DNA of 64,000 nt, taken from positions 1-64,000 of the forward strand of contig CAZUQM010000018.1 of NCBI GenBank assembly GCA_964622545.1. Direction: 5' to 3'. The position numbers and the translations under genes were made by a program. The notes under the pieces are model-generated. The model worked only from the letters and a program-made list of their open reading frames with translations, made no database searches and was not told where the DNA came from. The DNA is from JAFGLZ01 sp964622545 (GTDB taxonomy: Bacteria > Planctomycetota > Phycisphaerae > UBA1845 > JAFGLZ01). This document shows positions 51,481 through 59,503 of this stretch, one piece after another. How positions within the stretch are numbered: the stretch's first letter is position 1; every line of letters starts with the position of its first letter.

Positions 51481-51507
51481 AGCCAAGCGGCGCTGTCGCG
51501 TTTGGCT
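51481..51507 (+). terminator. Hairpin after the lipoprotein gene
   Basis: AGCCAAGCG and CGCGTTTGGCT form a 9-bp stem with one bulge, 13 nt after the stop at 51467. The following sequence is TAGGACG rather than a T-run, so factor-independent termination would be weak. Confidence 0.4.
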
Positions 51508-51611
51508 TAGGACGACCGATAAGCCATAATGGTGCTTCGTCAGCCGGCCTACACCACCCGGGGCGATGGGAGCCTCGCGGCCGGCAGGTCTCACGGACGG
51601 GAGGACATCCC

Positions 51612-52247
51612 ATGCGGTCGGTGTCTGGTCTCTCAAGGAGGGGGACGACGGCGTTCGTGCTGATCGCGTCCATCGGATGCCTCGCGGCCGGTTGCAGCGA
51701 CACACGCCTGACGTTCACGCAATCGGGAAAGGAAGGGCCTGAGAAGTATCGGCTGACGCCGCGGCGGTGCACGTGGACGAATCTCGCCGACGGCGGCTGT
51801 TGTCTCTCGCTGCTGTACCAGTGGGACACGCACGCCGGGCAGTTCATCCTGGAGGGCGTCCGGAGCAACTACCTTCGCATCATCATCCGCCTTCCCGACC
51901 AGCTCGAGGCGGTCGGCAGCTCGCTGGACGTGGAGCTCCAACCGGGCATGGTCCAGGCGTACGACGACCACACACCGCGGGGCATCTGCTACACGGGCGG
52001 GCCGGGCCGGATCACGCTGCGGTGCATCAAGGACGCCAAGGTGCTGGGCACGTTCGAGGTGACGTGTCGCGGTTTTCTGCCCGGGCGCGGTCCGCAGAGC
52101 CTGTTCAGCGACGACTACGTCCTGTCGGCCCAGTTCGAGGCCGAACCGGACGCCGAGGCCACGCTCCGCGCGATGGCCGACGTCGGCTGGTTCTTCACCA
52201 CGCCTGAGCGGCGGTCGGGCATGATCCGGCGCCGCTCGCAGGAGTGA
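51612..52247 (+). CDS. Lipoprotein of unknown function
   Basis: 211 residues. A clean lipoprotein signal is seen (TTAFVLIASIGCLAAGCSD, lipobox LAAGC with lipidated Cys28). The mature part is beta-rich with two cysteines close together (DGGCCLSLLYQ) and no recognised motif. ATG 51612 has GGGAGGA eight bases upstream. It precedes the heptose genes by about 120 nt in the same direction. I do not recognise the family. Confidence 0.75.
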   Translation: MRSVSGLSRRGTTAFVLIASIGCLAAGCSDTRLTFTQSGKEGPEKYRLTPRRCTWTNLADGGCCLSLLYQWDTHAGQFILEGVRSNYLRIIIRLPDQLEAVGSSLDVELQPGMVQAYDDHTPRGICYTGGPGRITLRCIKDAKVLGTFEVTCRGFLPGRGPQSLFSDDYVLSAQFEAEPDAEATLRAMADVGWFFTTPERRSGMIRRRSQE

Positions 52248-52371
52248 TCCGTCGGCGGGCCGGTCGGGCGGGTTGTGCCGGGCCCGGAACGCTCCGACCA
52301 AGCCGATCAGGTCGCAACCCTCTCGTGATCCACGGACGGGCACGAATGGGCGGTGAGGCAAGGACGCTTCG

Positions 52372-53334
52372 ATGCAGTTCGCAGCAGATCTCCTCGATCG
52401 ATTCGACGGCCAGCGGATTCTCGTCATCGGCGACGTGATGCTCGACCGGTATATCTGGGGCGCGGTCGACCGCGTGAGCCCGGAGGCACCGGTGCAGATC
52501 CTTCGCGTGAAGGACGAGACCTGGACGGCGGGCGGCGCGGGCAACACGGCTCGCAACGTCGTGGCCTTGGGCGGCGAGGCGGCCGTGCTCGGCTTGCTGG
52601 GTGATGATCCGGCCGGGGAGCGGGCCAGGGCGTGCCTGCATGCCGAGGGCATCGCGTTTTGCGGTGTGTCCGGCGGGCGTCAGACGACGGTGAAGACACG
52701 GATCCTGGCGAGGAATCAGCAGTTGATGCGGATCGACCGCGAGGAGGAGGCCCCGCTGGGTGAGGGGACCGAGGGCGAGCTGATCGAGCAGGTACGGGCT
52801 CTGGCCGATCGTTTCGAGATGGTGATCGTCTCGGACTACGCCAAGGGGGTTGTCACGCCCGGTCTGATGGCCGAGGTGATCGAGCGCTTCGGCTTCGTGA
52901 CGGTCGATCCGGTGCCGAGGCACATCGGGCGGTACCGCGGGGTCACGCTGCTGACCCCGAACCATGTCGAGGCGAGCGCGGCGGCGGGCATGCCGGAGGA
53001 ATCGGAGGCGGATCTGATCCGCATCGGGGCGCGGCTGGTTCAACGGACGCAAGCGAACGTGTTGATCACACGGGGCGAGAAGGGCATGGCCCTGTTTCCG
53101 CTGGACGCCGAGCCGGTGTTCGTGCCGACGGACGCGCAGGAGGTGATCGACGCGGTCGGGGCGGGTGACACGGTGATCTCGGCGATGACGCTGGCCCTGG
53201 CGGCGGGCGCGACGTATGCGCAGGCGGTGCGGCTGGCGAATCTGGCGGCGGGGATCGTGGTGGCCAAGGTCGGCACGGCCACCGTCACGCGGGACGAGAT
53301 ACGCGAGCGGCTGAACCGGTCGGAGCAAGGGTGA
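52372..53334 (+). CDS. rfaE1: D-glycero-beta-D-manno-heptose-7-phosphate kinase (RfaE domain I)
   Basis: 320 residues. PfkB-family kinase motifs: RILVIGDVMLDRYIWGAVDR, the glycine-rich TAGGAGNTARNVVALGG and the catalytic DAVGAGDTVISAMTLALAAG. The DRY..G and SPEAPV strings are characteristic of heptose-7-phosphate kinases. It lacks the C-terminal nucleotidyltransferase of bifunctional HldE, so a separate HldC is needed elsewhere. It precedes gmhB by 4 nt: the two make heptose-1,7-bisphosphate and then heptose-1-phosphate for ADP-heptose. Confidence 0.94.
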   Translation: MQFAADLLDRFDGQRILVIGDVMLDRYIWGAVDRVSPEAPVQILRVKDETWTAGGAGNTARNVVALGGEAAVLGLLGDDPAGERARACLHAEGIAFCGVSGGRQTTVKTRILARNQQLMRIDREEEAPLGEGTEGELIEQVRALADRFEMVIVSDYAKGVVTPGLMAEVIERFGFVTVDPVPRHIGRYRGVTLLTPNHVEASAAAGMPEESEADLIRIGARLVQRTQANVLITRGEKGMALFPLDAEPVFVPTDAQEVIDAVGAGDTVISAMTLALAAGATYAQAVRLANLAAGIVVAKVGTATVTRDEIRERLNRSEQG

Positions 53335-53338
53335 GGCG

Positions 53339-53896
53339 ATGCGTCGGGCCGTGTTCCTGGACCGAGACGGGACGGTGACCGAGGAGGGGGACTGGTCCGA
53401 CAAGGCGGCACCGCCGCGCCTCATCCCCGGCGCGGTGCAGGCCTTGAAGCGTCTGACCGAGCGGGGCGTGCCGCTCTTCGTCGTGACGAACCAGAGCGGC
53501 GTGGCCCGTGGGTACTACACGGAGCAGGACGTGGCGACGTTTCATGCCCGGATGGCGTCGCTCTTCGAGGCCGGCGGCGTGTCGTTCGCCGGGATCGGCT
53601 ACTGCCCGCACCTACCCACGGCGGGCTGCTCGTGCCGCAAGCCCGAGACGCGTTACCTTGCCGACATGGCCGGCGAGCACGGTCTGGATCTGGAGCGCTG
53701 TTACGTCGTGGGCGACCAGACGACGGACGTTGCGATGGGACGGCGGAACGGCTGTCGGACGGTGCTGGTCCAGACCGGGTTCGGTGGGGGCGACGGCAAG
53801 GCGTCCGCTCAGCCGGACGCGGTCGTGGCCGACATTCGCGAGGCCGTCGACTGGATCCTGGCCGACATCGACGTGCAGGCCGGCGGTATCGCGTGA
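53339..53896 (+). CDS. gmhB: D-glycero-D-manno-heptose 1,7-bisphosphate phosphatase
   Basis: 185 residues, HAD superfamily. Motif I FLDRDGTV carries the nucleophile and acid/base Asp; motif II VVTNQSGVARG; the GmhB zinc loop CPHLPTAGCSCRKP gives Cys/His ligands; and motif IV VVGDQTTDVAMG. It dephosphorylates the C7 position in ADP-heptose synthesis for LPS core. Directly downstream of rfaE1, in the same operon, 4 nt apart. Confidence 0.94.
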   Translation: MRRAVFLDRDGTVTEEGDWSDKAAPPRLIPGAVQALKRLTERGVPLFVVTNQSGVARGYYTEQDVATFHARMASLFEAGGVSFAGIGYCPHLPTAGCSCRKPETRYLADMAGEHGLDLERCYVVGDQTTDVAMGRRNGCRTVLVQTGFGGGDGKASAQPDAVVADIREAVDWILADIDVQAGGIA

Positions 53897-53915
53897 ACGT
53901 TCGCGTCGGGGGTCG

Positions 53916-54404
53916 CTATTCTTCCACGATGATCTCGGTGACGCGCTCGAACTCGGTGACCACGACGTATCTCTCGACGTCGAGGCAAAACAGGGCCGAG
54001 GTCTCCGCGGTGGCGAAGGTTTCGAGATGCGGGTGCTTGTGGAGGTAGGGTTCGATCAGGGCCTGACGCTGATCGGTCCCGGCTTCGATCACGCGTCCGG
54101 TCGCCGTGACCGCCGTGGCGGCTTCGAAGTCCTTCACGTCGTTGGAGCGGCTGTCGATGAGCATGGCCGCTCGTGCATCGGTGGTCAGGTTGACGTATTT
54201 CCGTGTCTGGCGTGGGGTGACGAAGATCAGGCCGGTGAGGTCCTGCGTGGCCGCGAAGGCGACGAGGTTGACGTAGGGGCCGCTTTGGTCGCTGGTGGCG
54301 AGCGTGGCGAGCTTCTGCGAGGCGAAGAGCGAGCGGAGGATCGCGCCCTCCTCGGACGCGCGGTCTAGGGGGATGCGTCGTCGGTCGTTCGGTGCGGCGG
54401 TCAT
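53916..54404 (-). CDS. Pyridoxamine-5'-phosphate-oxidase-like flavin-binding family protein
   Basis: 162 residues, a split-barrel fold. Motifs: LRSLFASQKLATLATSDQSG at the N-terminus, VNLVAFAATQDLTGLIFVTP, YVNLTTDARAAMLI and AATAVTATGRVIEAG match the PNPOx-like/F420 or heme-oxygenase-like group. Specific cofactor and substrate unknown. Convergent with gmhB, 19 nt between stops. The ATG at 54404 has GGAGA upstream; longer starts to 54548 are non-conserved. Confidence 0.85.
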   Translation of the reverse strand: MTAAPNDRRRIPLDRASEEGAILRSLFASQKLATLATSDQSGPYVNLVAFAATQDLTGLIFVTPRQTRKYVNLTTDARAAMLIDSRSNDVKDFEAATAVTATGRVIEAGTDQRQALIEPYLHKHPHLETFATAETSALFCLDVERYVVVTEFERVTEIIVEE

Positions 54405-54433
54405 GGATGGTCTCCGCGCGGGTGTTCCGGCAT

Positions 54434-54439
54434 ATCGTA
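54434..54439 (-). promoter_or_regulatory. Candidate extended -10 box of the flavin-barrel gene
   Basis: TGCTACGAT: TACGAT (4/6) with the extended TGn. It lies 29 nt before the ATG at 54404 with a GGAGA site in between, so this gene would have a short conventional leader. Confidence 0.35.
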
Positions 54440-54560
54440 GCATCGTGGCTTCGCTTGCGGCCAGGGGCCGGCAGGCAAGGCCGCGGCATTGTAGCGTGGT
54501 AGCGCGACGTGGGACCACCCCGGCCAAGACCGCGAGGGCCCGAGCCATCGTCCTTCGGAG

Positions 54561-56381
54561 CTAGAGCACCCGTCCGGAGAAGACCACAAGCAGGCCCGCC
54601 ACCAGCAGCACGAACACCGCCCACCATAGCACCACGCTGCTGGTCCAATGCCGACCGAGACCTTCCAGGATGTTCAGCTTCCGCCAGTTGAAGGCGAGTT
54701 GGTCGGTGATCTGCTCGGGGCGGGGCGGCGGTGTGGCCAGGCTCACGACCACGCAGACCACGGCGCAGGCGGCCCAGTTGATGATCGCCTGCATGGCGTA
54801 GGGTTCGAGCCAGTCGGGGTGGGCGGGCACGACCTGGACGACGATCTTCATGGCGATGCCGAAGGCGAAGCCGAACAGGACGGCCGTCAGCGCGCCGACG
54901 CCATTGATGCGCCGAAAGAGGATGCCCAGGACGAACACCGCGCCGAAAGGCGGGGCGAAGAACGCGTAGAGCGTCTGGATGTAGACGAAGAGGCTGCCGC
55001 CGATGCGATCGATGAAGCCCGCCAGGACGATCGAGACGGCCAGGATCACCACGGACGAGATCATGCCCATGCGCACGACGTGGCGCTCGGACGCGTCTGG
55101 GTCCATCAGTCGTTTGTAGATGTCGAGCGTGAAGATGGTGGCGGTCGAGTTGAGCACCGAGTTGACGGTCGACTGGATCGCTCCGAAGAGCGCGGCCAGG
55201 AACAGCCCGCGGAGCCCGACCGGGATGAGCAGCTGCAGCATGTGGACGTAGCCCTTGTCGGCCTCGGGTCGGATCTCGTCCCACGGGAGCTGCATGACCT
55301 CGGGGTATTTCGCGAAGAGGATCAGGCCGGGCACGACGACGATGGCGGGCATGAGGACCTTCATGTAGCCGGCCAGGACGATGCCCATCCGCGCGTGGTA
55401 CATGTTTTTCGCGCCGAGCACGCGCTGGATCATGAACTGGTTGATGACGTTGTACCAGATGCTCACGCTGAACAGACCGAAGATGAGGCTCGGCCACGGG
55501 TGGGTGGCGTGCGTGACGGGCTGGATGACGCTAAGGCGGTCGTAGGTGTCGGCCCGCGCGCAGTGCTGGGCGTTCTTGGCGACGACGTCTTGCCAGATGC
55601 CGGCGTTGGCCTGGTTGCGCTCGATCATGATCCGCCAGCCCTCGACGATGGAGTTTGCGTCGCCCGAGAGCATGAGCAGGCCGAGGATGGTGACCATCAG
55701 TCCGCCGGCGACCATGACGATGACGGTCAGGAAGTCGGTCCATGCGACGGACCGCAGTCCGCCGTAGATCGCCCAGGAGCCGGCCACGACGGCCAGGGTG
55801 ATGATGGCCAGCCACAGGCCGAGCCGGTCGTGTGTTTCGGGGCTGAGATCGGTCGCGCCGATCGAGCCGGCCAGGGTCGAGACGATGGCGCCGAGCTCGG
55901 CGCCGAAGAGGCTCTGGAGGGCGAGCCCGCCGCCATAGAGGACGGCGGCGAGGAAGGCCACGACGTTGCTGATGACGGTGACGACGGCGAAGAACTGCCG
56001 CAGGGCCGGGTGGAAGCGCCGCTCCATGAACTCCGGCGTGGTGAACACGCGCGAGGCCAGCAGGAACGGGATGAAGAACCAGATGAGCACGGTAAAGCTG
56101 AGCACGTTGGCCCATTCGCTCATGGCCACGCAGATGCCGTAGACGAAGGCCGCGCCGATCATGCCGATGAAGTGTTCGGTGCTGATGTTGCTGGCGATGA
56201 AGCTACTGCCGACGACGTACCAGGGCAGGGTTCGACCGGCGAGGAAGTAGTCGTCGGACTGGGTCTTCTCCTTGCGGCCGGCCCAGATGCCGACGAAGCA
56301 CAGCGCGATGAAGTAGCCGATGAAGGCGATGTAGTCCCACGCGTGGAAGGTGAACGATTCCGTGCCGGACATCGCGAGCAT
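54561..56381 (-). CDS. Sodium:solute symporter (SSS family, SGLT-like)
   Basis: 606 residues, about 14 hydrophobic segments. Family motifs: DDYFLAGRTLPWYVVGSSFIASNIS, EHFIGMIGAAFVYG, EFMERRF, WAIYGGLRSVAWTDFLTV and a long C-terminus with FGAIQSTVNSVLNSTATIFT, the Na+-binding region. It imports a solute, most likely a sugar, with sodium. Its ATG shares one base with the stop of the ceramidase-like gene (TGATG), so the two are translationally coupled. Confidence 0.92.
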   Translation of the reverse strand: MLAMSGTESFTFHAWDYIAFIGYFIALCFVGIWAGRKEKTQSDDYFLAGRTLPWYVVGSSFIASNISTEHFIGMIGAAFVYGICVAMSEWANVLSFTVLIWFFIPFLLASRVFTTPEFMERRFHPALRQFFAVVTVISNVVAFLAAVLYGGGLALQSLFGAELGAIVSTLAGSIGATDLSPETHDRLGLWLAIITLAVVAGSWAIYGGLRSVAWTDFLTVIVMVAGGLMVTILGLLMLSGDANSIVEGWRIMIERNQANAGIWQDVVAKNAQHCARADTYDRLSVIQPVTHATHPWPSLIFGLFSVSIWYNVINQFMIQRVLGAKNMYHARMGIVLAGYMKVLMPAIVVVPGLILFAKYPEVMQLPWDEIRPEADKGYVHMLQLLIPVGLRGLFLAALFGAIQSTVNSVLNSTATIFTLDIYKRLMDPDASERHVVRMGMISSVVILAVSIVLAGFIDRIGGSLFVYIQTLYAFFAPPFGAVFVLGILFRRINGVGALTAVLFGFAFGIAMKIVVQVVPAHPDWLEPYAMQAIINWAACAVVCVVVSLATPPPRPEQITDQLAFNWRKLNILEGLGRHWTSSVVLWWAVFVLLVAGLLVVFSGRVL

Positions 56382-57781
56382 CAGGCGGGCTCCAGCATGC
56401 GGGCGATCTGGGCGTCGCAGGCGGTGATGAGGGCATCCATGGCGCCGCGCGCGAAGGGGCTGGCCCAGACCTGGTAGATGTCGGTGTCGTGCAACTCGGC
56501 CGGGCTGAGGTAGCCCATGCCTCCGTTGACCACGGTGACGACCGGCATGGCGACCTCCGGATAGCGCTGTCGGAGGGTGCGCTGCAGCAGGGAGTACGTC
56601 TCGTTCGGGTGCGCGACGAGCACGGCGTCACCGAGCCGCCAGAACCAGGTGGGGACGTGCACCGTCGGACCGGCGCCGACCTTGCGAAGCAGGCGGAGCT
56701 TGCGTTTGAGCCGTTCGCCCTGGACGCGGTCGGTGCACTCGGCGAGCTGGCGTTCGATCTCCTCGGGCGGGGGCAGGGGTTTGAGGGGGAGCTCGACGTC
56801 GAGGGACTCGGCGGCCAGGTGGGTGGCCGGTTCGTAGGGCACGCGCTTCCAGGTGGCCAGGGGGGCGCCGGATTCGACGACGGCGTCGTAGGTGAGAGCG
56901 GTCCGGGCCGGCAGCATCGACGCGAGGGCGGAGATCACGCAGCACCCGAGGTCTCGGCCGTTGGCGTCGGCGACGGCGGTGTCGCCCGTGAAGCCCTCGC
57001 GTGGCCCGAGCTCGCCCGAGGCGCCCTGGAGGAAGAGCACCGGCGCGCCGCCGGTGGCGGCCTCGACCGTCTCGCGCATCGCACCGACGTAGTCGGGAGA
57101 GATGAGCTTGTTCTCCCAGGCGAGCGTGGTGGCGTGGCAGGCGTAGTTGACGACCGCCCCGAGGATCGTGCCGTCCTCGGAGGTCGCGCGGCCGACCAAC
57201 AGCGTGTCGTCGGCGGGCGCGTCGGGGTTGAAGCCGCAGACGGTACGGTCGGCGTCGGGGTCGGGCAGGTCGCGGTTGGCTGCGAGGTGGCAGTGGCCGT
57301 AGGTCCAGTCGAGGGTGGCCGGCTGGGCTTCGGTGAGGGCGACCTCGGTGGCTTCGATGAGGGCCCGCGCGAGCGTTCGCAGGTAGGGTTCGATCAGGTG
57401 GCCGCCGGGCTTGTCGGCGTCGGCGGCGCAGAGCGCGCACGCGGCGTGCGTGTGGGACAGGGCGATCAGCACGCGACTCGGGTCGAGGTGGTGGGCGCTG
57501 AGCAGGGCCTCGCGGACGCGTCGCTCGTCGTCGAGGTCTTGCCACCAGCCGCCGTCGAACGTCGCCAGGACGAACGGCGGGGCGGTGGGCGACCGGCGCA
57601 GCACCATGACGTTCGCCGTCAACGGCCGGTGCACGCCCTCGGCCACGTCGTGACTCGCCGCGCCCCACTGGCGGGCGTAGATGCCGACCGGCGGCGTGAT
57701 GTCACGCTTGGCCGCGCCGATGAGGGCGGCCACGCTGGGTGGCTTGACATCGGCTGGTCGTGGGCGATTCGAAGGCGTCAT
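56381..57781 (-). CDS. Neutral/alkaline ceramidase-like amidohydrolase
   Basis: 466 residues, without a signal peptide, shorter than true neutral ceramidases (about 650-780) because the C-terminal domain is missing. Family motifs: GAAKRDITPPVGIYARQWG, ALSHTHAACAL (His-x-His metal ligands), NYACHATTL and LFLQGASGELGPREG. The family hydrolyses N-acyl amides, but planctomycete members are of unknown substrate. Coupled to the SSS symporter, suggesting that the imported solute is processed here. A TTGACA/TACGAA promoter lies 112 nt upstream. Confidence 0.9.
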   Translation of the reverse strand: MTPSNRPRPADVKPPSVAALIGAAKRDITPPVGIYARQWGAASHDVAEGVHRPLTANVMVLRRSPTAPPFVLATFDGGWWQDLDDERRVREALLSAHHLDPSRVLIALSHTHAACALCAADADKPGGHLIEPYLRTLARALIEATEVALTEAQPATLDWTYGHCHLAANRDLPDPDADRTVCGFNPDAPADDTLLVGRATSEDGTILGAVVNYACHATTLAWENKLISPDYVGAMRETVEAATGGAPVLFLQGASGELGPREGFTGDTAVADANGRDLGCCVISALASMLPARTALTYDAVVESGAPLATWKRVPYEPATHLAAESLDVELPLKPLPPPEEIERQLAECTDRVQGERLKRKLRLLRKVGAGPTVHVPTWFWRLGDAVLVAHPNETYSLLQRTLRQRYPEVAMPVVTVVNGGMGYLSPAELHDTDIYQVWASPFARGAMDALITACDAQIARMLEPA

Positions 57782-57892
57782 GTACGGTGCTCCGCTGTGA
57801 TCGTGGGGCACCGCGCGAGGCGGGACGTGTCAGGGGACGCGTCCGCAAAGGGTTCGTGACGGATGCATGCGCGGTGGCACCCAGCAGGTTCG

Positions 57893-57921
57893 TTCGTAAG
57901 GGGGGGAGAAGCGAATGTCAA
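57893..57921 (-). promoter_or_regulatory. Candidate promoter of the ceramidase-symporter operon
   Basis: On the minus strand a perfect TTGACA (57916-57921), a 17-nt spacer, then TACGAA (57893-57898; 3/6). It would give a leader of about 105 nt to the ATG at 57781. Confidence 0.4.
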
Positions 57922-57973
57922 TCGTGCGGATTCGCGTCCTTCAGAGCCGGAAGTGTGAACGAGGGGTGCTGTT

Positions 57974-58001
57974 CGTGGACCATGGAGCGCGCTCCTCCAC
58001 G
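57974..58001 (-). terminator. Hairpin downstream of the Mut7-C gene
   Basis: An outer CGTGGA/TCCACG stem encloses a perfect GGAGCGCGCTCC palindrome. It begins 20 nt after the Mut7-C stop (minus strand) and precedes the ceramidase promoter. No T-tract, so low certainty as a terminator. Confidence 0.4.
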
Positions 58002-58020
58002 GAGTCAATACCCTTCCCGG

Positions 58021-58506
58021 TCATCCGTGGAGGTCGTTCAGGCGCTCCCGCACCCGCTGCATGCGTTGCCAATGCGTGCCGTTCCAGTAGACCTTGCCGC
58101 AGGCGTCGCAGCGATAGAACTCGTCGGCCCAGATGAGGCTTCGGGCCGGCACGTCGTGCTGGACCTGGTCGCGTCGTACCTGTGCGAGCTGTCCGTTGCA
58201 GGCCGTGCAGCGCGGGTGGCCGACCTCGAGCCGCATGGCGTGCACGACCCACTCGACCTGGTTGAGCCGTTTCAGGCCGCGGGGCAATTGGAGGGCGCGG
58301 ACCTGGCCGGAGGTGATGGCGCGCCGCTCGAAGAGCCGGCCGTCGGCGGAGATGAGTACGCGTCCCTGGCGGTCGGCGTGTTCGACCAGCTCGGCGTCGT
58401 CGATACCCTCGGTGTAGGTCGTGTCGTAGCCGATGGCCCTCAGCCACCGGGCCAGACCGCCGCACATCGCATCGCAGGCGAACCGGACATCGTCTGGCTT
58501 GGCCAT
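58021..58506 (-). CDS. Mut7-C RNase domain protein with zinc ribbon
   Basis: 161 residues. N-terminal PIN-like part: RFACDAMCGGLARWLRAIGY, then RVLISADGRLFERR, with the conserved acidic residues. C-terminal zinc ribbon: CTACNGQL and YRCDACGKVYWNGTHWQRM, two CxxC pairs. Such proteins (COG1656) are thought to be RNA-processing nucleases; the target is unknown. The ATG at 58506 has no ribosome site but TATACT ends 7 nt before it. Confidence 0.9.
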   Translation of the reverse strand: MAKPDDVRFACDAMCGGLARWLRAIGYDTTYTEGIDDAELVEHADRQGRVLISADGRLFERRAITSGQVRALQLPRGLKRLNQVEWVVHAMRLEVGHPRCTACNGQLAQVRRDQVQHDVPARSLIWADEFYRCDACGKVYWNGTHWQRMQRVRERLNDLHG

Positions 58507-58513
58507 GGACGTG

Positions 58514-58519
58514 AGTATA
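58514..58519 (-). promoter_or_regulatory. Candidate -10 box of the Mut7-C gene, leaderless type
   Basis: TATACT (5/6) ends 7 nt before the ATG at 58506. ATGCCA (4/6 to TTGACA) lies 18 nt upstream as a possible -35. No Shine-Dalgarno. Confidence 0.45.
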
Positions 58520-58617
58520 TCGGGCTCGGGGCGGTGGTGGCATCATGGTGGGCGGCGTGGCGGCGCGGGCTCCGGCAGGCCGGCGGGATCGCCAGCGGGC
58601 GAGTCCGGGCGTCCTGC

Positions 58618-58645
58618 TTGATCGGCTCGCGTCGGCTGGTAGAGT
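58618..58645 (+). promoter_or_regulatory. Candidate promoter of the SDR gene
   Basis: TTGATC (4/6), a 16-nt spacer, then TAGAGT (4/6). It lies 40 nt before the ATG at 58686, leaving room for the GGGAGG site. Confidence 0.35.
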
Positions 58646-58685
58646 GCGACGGATCCGAGGCGCCGCACCACGAAGGGAGGACACG

Positions 58686-59459
58686 ATGAGCACGCCGATG
58701 ATGGAGGCCTTTAAGCTGGACGGGCGCGTGGCGTTGGTGACGGGCGGGTCGCGCGGCATCGGGCTGGGTCTCGCGAAGGGGCTGGGCCAGGCCGGGGCGA
58801 GGGTCATGTTGGCCGCAAGACGTCCGGACGTGGGCGACCAGGCCGTCCAGGCACTCACCGCCGAGGGCATCGACGCTCGAGGCCTGTGGGGCGACGTGGC
58901 GGATCTGGCGTTCCAGGAGGATCTGGTCGAGCAGACGCATGCCTGGCAGGGGCGCATCGACGTGCTGGTCAACAACGCGGGCACGACGGTCCGCGTGCCG
59001 TCGGACGAATGCGGCATCGACGACTGGGACCGCGTGATGGACGTCAACGTCCGCGGGCTGTTCGCGCTGTCGCAGCGTGTGGGCAAGCGGATGCTCGCCG
59101 CGGGTCGCGGCTCGATCATCAACATCTGTTCGCTGACCAGCGAGATGTCGCGGCCGACGATCGCCGCCTACACGACCAGTAAGGGCGCGGTGCGGCAGCT
59201 CACGAAGGCCCTCGCGGTCGAATGGGCGTCGCGCGGTGTCCGCGTGAACGGCATCGGTCCGGGCTACATCGAGACCGACCTGACCGAGCCGATGCTCGAC
59301 AACCCCGAGCTGAAGGGCTGGGTCGACTCGCGGATCCCGATGAGGCGGTGGGGCAAGCCGTCGGACCTCGCGGGGGCAGCCGTGTTCCTCGCCTCCGACG
59401 CGAGCGCTTACCTGACGGGCCAGATCCTCTACGTCGACGGCGGCTTCTTGGCGGGGTAG
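58686..59459 (+). CDS. Short-chain dehydrogenase/reductase (SDR), 3-oxoacyl/gluconate-dehydrogenase-like
   Basis: 257 residues, classical SDR. TGGSRGIG (cofactor loop), VNNAGTT and the active site Ser...YTTSK (SLTSEMSRPTIAAYTTSKGA) are intact. The N-terminal MEAFKLDGRVALVTGG and C-terminal LTGQILYVDGGFLAG follow the pattern of 2-deoxy-D-gluconate or similar polyol/sugar-acid dehydrogenases. Substrate unknown. GGGAGG precedes the ATG. The ATPase-TOPRIM gene follows after 44 nt in the same direction. Confidence 0.93.
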   Translation: MSTPMMEAFKLDGRVALVTGGSRGIGLGLAKGLGQAGARVMLAARRPDVGDQAVQALTAEGIDARGLWGDVADLAFQEDLVEQTHAWQGRIDVLVNNAGTTVRVPSDECGIDDWDRVMDVNVRGLFALSQRVGKRMLAAGRGSIINICSLTSEMSRPTIAAYTTSKGAVRQLTKALAVEWASRGVRVNGIGPGYIETDLTEPMLDNPELKGWVDSRIPMRRWGKPSDLAGAAVFLASDASAYLTGQILYVDGGFLAG

Positions 59460-59503
59460 AGTAATCCCAGCTGTAAGCTGCCTGGGGTAGGGAGATTGCC
59501 GAC

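Noticed and set aside
54648..56477. A 609-codon plus-strand frame antisense to the sodium symporter
   Set aside because: Composition is Asp/His/Glu/Gly runs with no hydrophobic core, the mirror of a membrane-protein gene. The minus-strand SSS protein explains the region.
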